From Silene conica (lineage: Eukaryota > Streptophyta > Magnoliopsida > Caryophyllales > Caryophyllaceae): 64,000 bases of DNA. The notes under the pieces are model-generated. The model saw only the letters and a list, made by a program, of their open reading frames with translations, did not search any database and was not told where the DNA came from. Every line of letters starts with the position of its first letter. The first letter of the stretch is position 1. Location of the stretch: positions 69,294,641-69,358,640 of the forward strand of contig CM055313.2 of the NCBI GenBank assembly GCA_029255685.2, written 5' to 3'. Of the stretch, positions 21,727 to 33,800 are shown piece by piece. A program made the translations under genes and the position numbers.

Positions 21727-22780
21727 TTTTTTTTTGCTTAGATTTTGTGTAAGCTATCTAAGATGAGTAAAAATGGTGAATATAATGTTTGAGTTTTGTA
21801 GTGTGTGTTATGTTGGTATTAGTATTTATGCTTCACTACTCTGTCTTACAACGTTTGGTGAAGTGTTGCTTTTATAGTACGTAGGGACGTAGGGTGATGC
21901 ATGGCATGGATATGATCGATAATGTGGACATGGCACAATTGATGCCACCAAATCTTAATTCCATCGTCTTACCGTCTCACACACCATAATTAAAACCACT
22001 TAAAATTTTAAATGAGGGGTCTGCATAACAGCATTTAGTCCAAAAATTAAAATGTGGTACCGAATCTCAATACGACTTTATGATAAGTTATCGTTTTCCT
22101 ATAAATAACATACTCTGTCCGAATGTATATGTAGATATACAAATTTTAGTACTTTCAAATAACAGAAATCAATATCATGAATTCATGATCAATAGAAAGT
22201 TTAATTCACACTCTAATTAATATTACTCCCTTTATCTTAAAAACTTAATCAGTTGTTTGTGTTTTTTTATTTTTTGGAAAATATTTTAATTAAAGATAAG
22301 TAAATGATTGAGATGAAGGGAGTAGTAATTATAAAAACTCGGAATTCAATTGCAGTAACTAGGGTAGATTAACCTCCTATTTTTGAAGTGATTGGCCATG
22401 AGGGATAGGTATATAGTGTATAGATAGAGTATGGGAGTGTTTCACGGGTTGCGTAGTTAAGTACCAAAAACTATAGAGCTATAATCATGCGTAATTACTA
22501 AGCATCAAGTGTTGTAAATGGGGTCACAAATCATCGCATATATGACCTCAGGACAGTTTGGTAATGATCCTCAGGACAGTTTGGTAGTCGCCGGCCTTAA
22601 AACTACATAGAGGACTTGAACCCTTGACCTTAGACTAGGAAAATCTACGACAAATTACTAGATCAACATAATTAATATGTCTATTAATTACACAAAATTA
22701 TACTTAATTATAAGGAGGGTGGGTGCATCTTTGCACCCCTCCCTATACGCCTCTGAGGGAGAGAGTAAGTGATTTAAAAT
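21727..22780. other. Promoter and intergenic region upstream of DUF247
   Basis: Apart from a TATA box at 21869-21877, I see only A+T-rich DNA. It has a tandem 18-bp duplication, CCTCAGGACAGTTTGGTA, near 22547 and 22569, and a stretch near 22700-22760 ending CTATACGCCTCTG that resembles the end of the hAT-like element at 23159-23628. Confidence 0.5.
21869..21877 (-). promoter_or_regulatory. TATA box of the DUF247 gene
   Basis: CTATAAAAG on the minus strand, about 145 bp upstream of the ATG at 21726, a plausible distance for a plant gene with a short leader. Confidence 0.5.
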
Positions 22781-23010
22781 CACTTGTTTGGATAGCAAAT
22801 GAGGGTAGAGGGGAATGGAGGGGAGAGATTTGGAATGATCAATTTTCCCTCGTCGTCTAATTAAAATATTTCCACAATAGGTATGATTTGGAGGGAAAAT
22901 GTATCCAAACAACCACATTTCATTTCCCCTCACCTTTTCTTCTCTTCTTTTCCCTTCCCTCCTTCCTCCTCACCTACCTTTTCCTCCACTTTTACTATCC
23001 AAACATAAGG
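22781..23010. mobile_element. MITE with TTTGGATAG inverted ends
   Basis: The left end reads ACTTGTTTGGATAGCAAATG; the right end, reverse-complemented, reads CCTTATGTTTGGATAGTAAA. The interior is purine-rich on one side and pyrimidine-rich on the other, so it can fold back. It directly abuts a related element. Target duplications were not resolved, so exact ends are uncertain. Confidence 0.5.
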
Positions 23011-23726
23011 GTGTGTTTGGATTGAAAGATTTGGAAGGAAATAGAGGCGCGTGATTTGAAGAGATGGAAATCTATTGTTTGGTTAACAAAATGAAGATGG
23101 AAGCATTTTGAGAGAAATTATTTTCTCTCCAATAAAGACAAGAGTGGAAGGAAAATGACAGTGGCGTTTTTTGGGTGCAGGGGGTTCACCCGCACCCCCT
23201 TTATTCGAAAATATTTATAAACTAGTTTCAATAAGGTTCATCAAATATTTGGTGGTGTAGTGGTTAGATACTGAAATTGTACAAATTTGGTCATGAGTTT
23301 GACCCCCATGTATGACATTTTTGCATTTTTTTCTCATTTAGTAATAAATTTTGACTTTATTGCTATTTAATGTTCTAATATCATATTATTGGGTTACAAT
23401 TATCTGGATTAAATTATAAAATGTATACTTTTCTCATTAAAGAGTTATATACTTGCAAATTTATACAAAGTATTTTATTTATAAATTATTGAATTATTTA
23501 GAACCAATTATTTTAATTTTGTGTTTAATCTAGCCTCACGATTTTATTGTGTTTAAATTTTAGTTCATATCGTCGAAATAATTGTTAAGTATTTGCACTC
23601 CTGTGATCTAGTCCTGGATACGCCTCTGGAAAATTACCTCCTTCATTCTCGCTTCCCTCCCTTCTTTTCCTTTCTTCCCTCTTCCCTCTCTTTTTCTCAT
23701 TTTTTGTTATCCAAACACACTCTAAG
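23007..23726. mobile_element. MITE with GTGTGTTTGGAT inverted ends, interrupted by an hAT-like MITE
   Basis: Starts AAGGGTGTGTTTGGATTG and ends, reverse-complemented, CTTAGAGTGTGTTTGGATAA. The subterminal parts are again purine/pyrimidine mirror-like. The central 470 bp is a separate inserted element, so the original MITE would be about 240 bp, like its neighbour at 22781-23010. Confidence 0.55.
23159..23628. mobile_element. hAT-like MITE with 8-bp target duplication
   Basis: Begins CAGTGGCG and ends CGCCTCTG (reverse complement CAGAGGCG), the CAGNGGCG ends typical of plant hAT elements. It is flanked by GAAAATGA (23151-23158) and GAAAATTA (23629-23636), an 8-bp target duplication with one difference. 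The interior is A+T-rich with no transposase. It is nested in the MITE at 23007-23726. Confidence 0.72.
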
Positions 23727-23896
23727 TCTTTTTTTTTTTTACCGTCTTTTTTTAAAATTCTTACAATTCATCCTCGTAAAATGTTTTTGTAAATCGTCTT
23801 CAATTAAAACTTCAAAAGAGGATTAAACAAATAACATTAATAATTTTCTACGTGTTTATTCTTTTGACTACTTCAATCATTATATTTATATTGGGT

Positions 23897-24940
23897 TATT
23901 CTATACGGTAACCCTGTGTTTTTTCAAATTCTACACGGTAACTCTATTTTTCAGAGACCACATATGGTAACCTTCAACTTTATTAATACGTATTGCCGTG
24001 ACCCTTAATTGTTTTTCCGTCAATTTTGTCCGTTAAGTATGTGACGTGGCAAATTGAATTTTGTGGTTTTTTATAAGGTAACCCTATACTTTAAAAAATT
24101 CTACAACATAACCTTACCTTTTCTACAATTCAGATGTGTATAAAAACATAATCCCTTAATTAATCTTATTGTCACAATTTTGCTTGATTACACCCAAATT
24201 GTCAAATCCACCCTCATTAGCCTTCAATTAATCGAGTTTTGAAAAAAACTTCAATAAAAACGTTGTTTGATATAAAAACACTCTCAATAAAATATTCTAA
24301 ATACCATAGTAAACGTACTATATATCGAACATTATAATAATCAATCCCAAATTTAATGTATAGCGGTAATATAATTAAGAAAACTTTTGTTTTTAAAACC
24401 TCAATATATATCCCAAAACTAAAAATGTTGTAAACGCAATAATGACTTCAATTGTTCGACATATTCACACAGTAAAGTTGGGTACAATTGAGGAGTAGAG
24501 ACTTAATTGTAAACATTGGTTGATTTCTTTGTTAATTATTGAACCCGATTTTTCGAGATTTATGGTAATCATAGTTTGAAGAGATGATGATAGTGAGAGT
24601 TGACATTCTTTTGAGTAATCGAGTGAAAAACGTGTTAATAATAATAAATTGAGGAAACGAGGGAGTATTTTTAAGATGAGTATTTTTAAGATTATTTCTT
24701 TTTGTAAAAAAACAAATAGGGTTATTTTGTAGGATACAAAAAAACAAAGGGTTACCTTGTAGAAAATCTCAAAATTCAATTGACCACGTCACATACTTAA
24801 CGGACAAAACTGACGGAAAAAAAGTTAAGGGTCACGGCAATAAAGATTAACAAAGTTGAGGGTTACCATGTGTGTTCACTGAAAAGTAGGGTTACCACGT
24901 AGAATTTGAAAAAATACAAGGTTACCATGTATGTATAATA
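23897..24940. mobile_element. Non-autonomous element with ~220-bp inverted repeats (MULE-like)
   Basis: The arms 23897-24115 and 24705-24940 are imperfect reverse complements sharing many GGTAACC units, CCGTGACCCTTAA, TTTGTCCGTTAAGTATGTGA and a CACGTCACATACTTAACGGA counterpart. Each arm holds several copies of a GGTAACC motif spaced about 35 bp apart. The centre (24116-24704) is A+T-rich with no recognisable gene. Long arms suggest a Mutator-like origin, but the target duplication was not resolved. Confidence 0.75.
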
Positions 24941-27841
24941 TTTTCTACTTTGTCGCTACCCTTCACCTCTAATGTATATGTTTCCTTATTCTGCTAACCC
25001 ATCCATCATCAACACCCATCAACACCAATCGAAATTACGGGTTTAGGGGGCTAACAAGGGAGCTCACCCCGCTGCAAAATGAAAAACATGCATATTTTAG
25101 TCATAAATTTGGTGCTCACCCCCGCTGCAAAATGAATTACTCACATAGTTTAGTCAAAAAATTTGAATTTTTTATATTTGTCTACAACATTACTTACTAT
25201 CCCCTATTTGAAAAAATCATCGATCTTAACCTCAAACTCAGACTCCACCATATCCCCCCTCCCCCTAACTCTTGACACTAGTAAGAAAGATTTGTTTGGT
25301 AGTAACATGTGATACACATTTACATTTTGAAGTAGGACCTATTATTATTACTACTAATACTAGTCAATATTATAAAGTTAATTAAGTGGTCTCAAACTAC
25401 ATACAACAATCAAGAAACAAGAGGAGAATGATTTTTTGTCACTATAATTGTGTCTCGTTGTCATGATTATAACAAGTTTATACGGTCCATATGAATACAT
25501 TTGAGTGTATGTAGGCCTATCTACTAAGTTTAGTTATGATATTTTCACAGATAATAATACTACTAGTCAATGATTCAAGTCTTCAATATAACAACCATAT
25601 ATTTCTAAGATGAGAATTGAAGTTCTATCGGCAGGAAATATGAACTGAGCCGATCAAAAATATATTTAATCGAGTTTGAACTCAAGCATATAAATTATTA
25701 CGTCTTTATTTTTGTGATTTAACGATTGATAGGCCAAATCTACGTTTTTCAACCAACTCAAAAGTTTAGACAAAAAAAATGTCCGATTGGTTTTGTTTTT
25801 TTCAAATGAGCGAACTATCGTGGGTTAAAATCAAAACCTCAACTTCATTGTTAGATTAAAAGAACGTTCATCATCTAATCTAACTCTTGTTCTCAAAATG
25901 TAATTTGATATAGTACACTATACGTTTTATTTCTAGAATAATGATAGAACACAGTCAGGTAAATTTAATTCTGAATTTCAGTGTGATCATTCACTCACAT
26001 ATACAGTGACCTCATACAAATGGAGAAGGAAATGGGCTGAATCTATGCCACCTTATATATACACAAAACGAGCTAAGTAATTAGGTAGTAGTAGTAGTTT
26101 AAACACTGATATTTATGACCAAATAAAGATTGTATACATACAATACTAAAAATGTAGAAAAATGTTCGATGATTGGTTCACAAATAAATGAAACAAAATC
26201 AAACATAATTGGCCCTCATTAAGCCAATAACAAATGAAGAGGACAAGTGAAAGCTAAAGAAAAGCGACCCTCCTCAAATTAGGGTCACAAAAATGATACT
26301 AGTGATAAAAAGACGTGACTTCAATTTTGATTGTTTGTTACAACTAATTATTCATTCTACATTATTATTGTAGGGTTATTGAATTAGACATCACTTACTT
26401 TACATACACATGCAAAATTAACATTCATCTTTGGTGGCCACAAATGTGAATATCATGTCATAATAAATTCCGTTGATTATTCTCTTGAATTGATCGTGAT
26501 GAACAAAGAATGTATGAACAAGAAAATTAGTATTGATATCGCACTATTTTCCATTATAACCCTACTTGTATGTCACGTCATAATAGAGGTGGAACGAGCA
26601 TGATTGAAATATGAGACATTTTAATTACATACATAAATTATTTTTCTTAATTTTTCTAGTATTATAATCTCATCTTTTTAAAAAATTACTTCAATGTCCC
26701 CTTCAACGATTAAATTTGAGTATAAAATATTTGAATTTAAAGCGGAATAATAAAGATTAGTTCTTTGCAGGTTCTTGAACTCATTGTTTTGTACAACAAT
26801 TAATAATCAAGGAAGTGGCAGGCAGGATTTAGCTTCTTGATATGAGTATTAGCTTGTTGAATCTTGATTGATCAATTATTTGTCTGCATGCAATGTGGGC
26901 TACCATATCACTAAGACAATAAGAGTACTTGAACAATCGTAGGTGACTTCTTCCCTTGTCTACAATACAAGCTACTTCATTCATGTCCTCCAACTACATC
27001 TAAATTTACAAAATTTTAAGTCCGCCAATTAAACGACAAAATGTACTCAAAAGTCTAAATGAGGACATGTACTAAAACACAAATTCCGAATGTGTAAAAT
27101 GTACTTAATTAAGTGTGTGAAAATGAAATGAATAGAGAGACTACATATTGTTCAAATCAATAGGTCTCTCTTGTGATGCGTGTATCCAACACAAACTTAC
27201 GACAGGTCAAACACTCGTTTGTCTAGATAGACAAAAATAAAAGTGCATAGAGAATCACAAATGGTTTGTCCTTATCTTCGTCTTATCTTCCCAAGTGGAT
27301 CTTATTTAACCCGTCAGAGACGAGAATTTGTGAATTCATAGAGGTTTGGTAAAAAATAATAGCGTCTAAGAGCTACTTCATGATAAATCAATAGAAATAG
27401 CAACATATTTTAGCTCTACTGGTTATCCTCAACCTTACCTTTATAGTTTATACTAGCGGCCAAAGAAGAGAAACCTATCCCTTAAAGCTTGCGACCATCA
27501 GTCCCAGTTGAATTTGTGAGGGCTGACCCTGAAGCGATGGCCGCATCTCAAAAGAGGTAATGGAAATAAGTTTAGCACAAGCTCAAAAGACTGTCGAGAC
27601 CTACATTTGGCTCTAAGAGTTACTGCAAGCTGAAGACCATATAGAATAATCTATATGATGCAACTCTCATCCTTTCAACAGATGAAAATATATATTTCTA
27701 TATAACCTGCACATGACCGGTTTGCAAAAATTCAAGCAACTTAAATGATATGATTATAAAAGGTGACTTGTGATTGCTTACAAATGTCATTCATTAGACT
27801 GAACCCAGGGTAACACTTTTAAAGATGTCCACGAGCTAATT
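24941..27841. other. Intergenic region, no gene recognised
   Basis: A+T-rich. I see one local duplication (GCTCACCCCGCTGCAAAATG-like at 25062 and 25114, about 52 bp apart), no ORF with family features and no RNA gene. The last several hundred bases would include the 3'UTR of the TGH gene. Confidence 0.5.
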
Positions 27842-30800
27842 TCATTTATGCTTCGAGTGTTTTCTCCTTCTATGCTTCTTACGTGATCGTCTTTTATCAT
27901 CTCTTGACTTAGAGTGATCTCTCCCTCCATCATCTGAAGAATCATCATTTGAGCTGCTGTGCCTACGCCGATGCTTTCTTGAACGTTTCCTGCTCCTTTC
28001 ATCTCCAGAAGATGAACTGCCATCGTATTTGTCTCTCCGCTCCACACGACTATCTCTACTTGATTTGACATCGATTTTTCCACTTTCTGGTGATTTTATC
28101 CGCATTTTCTCAGAATCAGCAGCTACATCCTTCAATGTGCTGTCATCATCCCTACTATCTTTAAGATCAACCTTTTGAGTAGAAGAACCCACTCTATCAT
28201 ATGTGGGAGGCACATCTGGAGGAACCTCCAAGCCAAGTTCTTTACCGAGAGACTCCAAGAAATCACCGGCAACTATGCGGCTTAAAGCAGCACTAGCAGC
28301 TTCTGTCTTTTTTACTGGATCTTCTATTTGACTTGTAGCAGGTCCCTCCCCTTCATCATCAGAATCATCAGAGAAAATAGCCTGTTCAAAAGGCAAGTTC
28401 AAACAGCAAACTAAGCATTTGTACCTTGTTTAGGTCTACATAGTAGCAAAATTAATAATGTGAGTCAAGGAAAACGTGGTGGGAATGTTAAAGATGCGTT
28501 ACTCGGATGGTCAAGAATGCCTAGCTGGGTGAGCCATGCAGGGGGGTTTAGCAATGATTTGCCTTTTTGGAGAGGATACAGAGGCATAAAACCATTCTTG
28601 TGCAAGGAAAATACGAGGCTGCGATAGTAAATGTCTAGGTGAACAGCACGGTATTTTTGGGTATGGGAAAGGAGAGGAAATTACTGTCCACATGGATGGT
28701 TGACAGTTGCATACTCAGCATGTGAAAGAGCCATTCACGTTCCTTCACTAGGCTTTGTACAAGAGACGGGGTTTTACCACTTTACCAGTCTTTGTAAATT
28801 GTAATTCTTGGAGTCATGATCTTCACAAAATCCTACTTATGAACCGACAACGAAAATTGTAAAATATTCTCCAATTATCTAAAAGTCTGCAACCCAGTGC
28901 CAATAATCCAACATAGTTACATAGACCACATGAGCATGAGATAACCATGCATCTCAAACAAACCAAAAAACAATGGAGCATACGAGTTCGTACCTTGTAC
29001 AGGTCCACTGGTCGTTCAACATTTTCGATTTCCACCAAAACCTCCGGTTCGTTGTCAAGCAATTCAAAATGTGTCTCCTCAACAGTTTTCAAAGACATAC
29101 TAGACTTCCCACTGGACATCACCAAATCCTCTGACATTGTAGTCTTTGCAGCATCCGGAGTGAAAGTGAGGGCATCTAGCTTGCTTCTCGCTCTTGAAGC
29201 AGCAAATGGCTGTAGCATTTTGATATTCAGTTATATTACAATAAGAAAATTGTGGCAAAGAGTTGTAATACAGAAGGAAGCATAACAAATTAACTTTGTC
29301 CGAAAAAACATACATCAGTACATGAAAATAAAAATAGTTACAAAATAGAAGAAAGCAAGAGTCTTGCCTTTCCCAAGAAAGGATCAACGATGTCAAAACG
29401 CTTGCATAATAAAGGAGCAGGTCGCCATTGGAATGTTTCACGTTTAGGCTGCACTGTGCTTGATATCAACTCTTCAGTGGAGGTGGTTCCCATTTGCTGT
29501 TTAAAGGAAGATACATTATTCAACTAAAACATTGCAAAGTAACAAATATAGAATATTTCTGATACAAACCTCAACTCCACCAGAAGTAAACTTAGACATC
29601 GAGAACTCCATGAATTGTTGAGCAGAAAGCTTGTTGTGGTTGGCTGATTTAGCTCTCTGTACTGCCTCAGCAGCAGCCTCAAAATCTAATCTCTCACGAG
29701 CTCGAGCAGATTCCGACATGTTACCTGCTTTACCTGAATCAGTTGAACGAAGTCCTCCTTGATATTTGTCCTTCAAGAACTGTTCAAATCGTTCTTGTTT
29801 CGCTGGATCATCTTTGAAAGGCTTTGTGTTCTCAAGAAGTTCAATCTGGTAGGGATGGTAATTAAGTAAATGTGAGAACAACCATGTTTTTATTGTTCTA
29901 CGAAAATCACTATACATCCAGAGGAACAAACCCAATGAGCATCTTAGCCATATACACTAGACACTGCCTCTCATAAGCCCTCTATCAAAAACAAAGCAAC
30001 ATGGTATCGAACTGAGGCACATATATAATCAGGCAACAAGTAGTTCTCCAATAAAGCATAGAAGTCAAAGGAGAACTAACTCAAAAGTTTATAAAACCAA
30101 CAAATCAGCGAGTGCAAGAATATAATCGGGAAATATCATGACTTGAAAAATGGTTGCTTACAAGTGCTTCAGGTTTGACGAATGTATCTGCAACGTTGGA
30201 CTGAATATGTACAGCATCAGCAGGTGCAATTGATGGAATTGAATCTTTAGTTGTTCTCTCCAAAGGTCTCTCTCCCAAGATTTTACCACGATTCTCTGCA
30301 GTCATTTTCTGCGTCACAGAATGTGATTTTTCACCAGGTAGCCATTTGTTTTTATCACCATGTTTTTGTCGCTCCTCCCACAATTTCCTTTCATAATACT
30401 CATGTCCCCTTCCACCGTTGAGAAAGCTAAACAATGGATTGTCATGGTTCTTTTCCCTGGAAATATCCTCAAACAATTTTCCACAACGAGCAACAAGGGC
30501 TGCAACTCCATCGATCATGATTTTAAGGGTGTTATCTTCAGGAGGAGAAATCTCGAGTGGAGGAGGGTCACTAAAGTTGTTAATCTCAAGTGGAGCAGGG
30601 AACTTGTGTCGTGGCACAAAATCCTTCGGAACAATTGGAGGATCAAACCTGGACAAAAACCAAAGAAGAAACATCAAATTTTAATCAGTTCACAGGTAAA
30701 TCATACTGAAACACCTCAATTTGCCCCTTCAATTAAGAAAGTAAAGCATAACTGCTGATTCGACGAGACTGGTGACAAAAAGGGTAAGGGTTTTTCCCAT

Positions 30801-33800
30801 TGTTAACCCTGAGTTATCAACTTTTCTCAATCGTACTTCTCCGGCTCTCCCTATTTATAATCCCAATTATACCCTAAACTTTCTTCTTGATTCCCAACCG
30901 TTACGGCGTTATCATAGCTCTTTTTGCATAGAATTACTTCTGTTAGATTATGACTCAGCTGCTGAGTGGATTTTGGATGAGAAAGGGTATATGGTACACT
31001 CAGGCCTCAGCTACATATAACATAAACCTTGATGAAAAACCTTCGCATTTTCCATCCTATTGTTTTGAAATCCATAACAAGTTGAAAACCTTGATGAAAA
31101 ACCCACAAACAACATGAAAAAAGCAAGCCCACCAAAAAGAAAATCGAGCAAAGACGGACACAAAAAAAGTTGTTGGAAGAGGTAGAAGAATTAGGATGCC
31201 AGCAGTTTGTGTAGCTAGAATTTTCCAATTAACTAAAGAATTAGGTCACAAATCTGATGGTGAAACTATTCAATGGCCTTTACAACAATGAACAATCAGA
31301 AAATGCCATTATTGCTACCACTGGCACTGGTACCATCCCCTTTCTTTCTTATCCACTTCCGGCTCCTATGTTTCTGAACATGGTACCTCTGCTTCTGCAC
31401 CAATTTCCAAGACATGGAACTTGCTTGGTAGTAATCATTTGCCTCCGGGTTCGTCGGGATACGAGTTCAATTTGGGTCGAGATACCGGGTTTTCAAACAC
31501 GGAAATGGAAGTGTATTTGAACACGAGTTCGGTGGGTTTTGGAGAGTATAGGAATAGTGGGGATAATTTAGTTGGGTTTATCAGAGGATATTTTAAATTA
31601 CGGTGCTATAACTGCTATTAATCAATTTATGAACAAATTTGGAATAATAGCAGGTCAAATGTTGGCATTAACAATGATCACCATCAGCAAAAGCAAGTTC
31701 CTGATCATGCAGCAACATGAGTGAATTTTGGGGAGAGAATGTACATGGTACACTCAGCAGCTGAGCCATGATCTAACGGAATTAATTTGACGAAAAGAGT
31801 TGTGGTAACTGTTGGGAGTAAAGAAGAAAGTTTAGCGGTATAATTGGGGAATATAAAAAGGGGGGGAGGGGATATAAGAAGGGAGGGGTACCATTGAGAA
31901 AAGTTGATAACCCAGGGGCACCAATGAGAAAAAACCAAAGGGTAAATCGGCACACACCATTGTTTAAGAAACATACTCCATAGTTACCAACAAGAAACAA
32001 CTCAAATGCCGATGTGCATGGCTCACCAAGTCTATCCAGACCAAGAGAAATGAGGATATACAAGCAGAGAAATGTGAGACACAATAGTAAAATAGATTAT
32101 CAAAAAAAACTGTTTTTCATTTTATCCTTCTAAATTCTGGCTATGCCACTGACATTTACATTAGGCACCTTACTCCACTAGGTTTACACTACCAACATAC
32201 CAGACTAACTCTTTCTTATTCCGTGGGGTTGGAACACTTTGCTTCTTCCTTTAAATCTTATTTTTAGCCTACCCATATCGTACATCGAATAAAGGAGGTC
32301 ACGCACAGGGAAGAAAGGCATCGGATGGCATAAGATCACTAAGGCTGAAGCACTTGCCTCCAACTATACAAATTCTTTAAAACATAACATGAACTCTTGT
32401 CGTGTAGAAACAACTTGTTCTCTATATATCAGGTTTCCTCTAGAGGAGGATAATTACTTAGCCTCGTAATCAGTAAAAGCACCAAGATTTTCAGACGAAT
32501 CCTTGTCACAACTGAAACAGTTACCAATTCTCCTTCTTTGTGTTAGAGGTAATTCCCTTTCTTAGGCATCCTCATATCTTGTATATTTATTGATTATCAA
32601 GAAAAAAGTTTCTCAGTCTAATTAAAAAAATACAGTCATCGAAAAATTGGTCACTAATCTAAATTAAGCAAATACTACTTCCATCCTATCGCATTGTCCC
32701 CTTCAGACTTTGAACAGATTGATGGTCAATATTAACCACTAATTTTTCCAAATATATGTAAGGCACAATGACAAAGTTGCCATATTTGTTTGTCAAAGTA
32801 CCCATTTTTATATCATTTCTCTGACACAGTTTTCAATACTGTATGACGGGAGGAAACTGCGGTTGATGGCCTATGTCAAAAGGTTATGATATAAATGGAT
32901 GGATGGAGCACTACACAATAAATAATGAGTATACTAGTATGCACAGCCAAAGTGAAAGTTATTATTAGGTACACAACATACATACTATCGGAAGTAGAGA
33001 AAAGAAGTGCACATTTAACAGTTAAATCACAAGTAAGCCGTTTGGTAACATAACTATGAGAAATAAACAAACAACAAAAATGACGTCACAACTCACAGTT
33101 ACTTACAGGGCTGGCCCTACAAGGTGTTTGGGTTGGCAAATGACAACGGCCCAAGTCCAGAAAGGCCCATTCGGGTGGAATTAGAAGTTCGTTATACAAG
33201 CTATAGCTTGAGACTTTTTGTCAAATAAAATTTATTAAATGTAAAAATCAGAATAAGGTAAGTAGACATGTGGTTTTGCATCTAACCAAATGATAAGAGG
33301 TCTTGTGTTCTATTCCCCACGACTTCTTTTCACCATTTTTTTTTTTTTTTTTTTTTTTGGAATTCACTACATTGATGGGCCCATCCATTTAATCCTTTTA
33401 CTTATATTTTAGTGGTCAATTGAATTTAAATAAAATATTATCCATGCTTCTAAGATTGTGCGAATTGTGTTATCGTAGCATAACTTGTTCAAATTATACA
33501 TTCAATGGTAGCTAATATCTAAACTTTGATAGCATTTCGAATTTTTGCAATTTGTTGACAATAAAAGGGTTGAATTATAAGGTACCTCTCTCCAATTCTC
33601 CAAATCCAAAATCATTTTTTCTTCTAAATTTTTTAGGATTTTTCGAGAATCAACCTCGTCTTTAAAATTGAGAAAAAAAATAGTGTTCTTCAAAAGTTTT
33701 TGTGCGTTTGTTGTTTCGTTTATTGTATTGTATTAGATAATGACACATTAATTACTTGAACAAATATTCTTAAATAGATAGGGGTTCATTTTACAATTTT

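Noticed and set aside
30772-31520. ORFs in TGH intron 11 as alternative exons of TGH
   Set aside because: They are on the opposite strand, inside an inverted-repeat element, and encode a broken TCP fragment.
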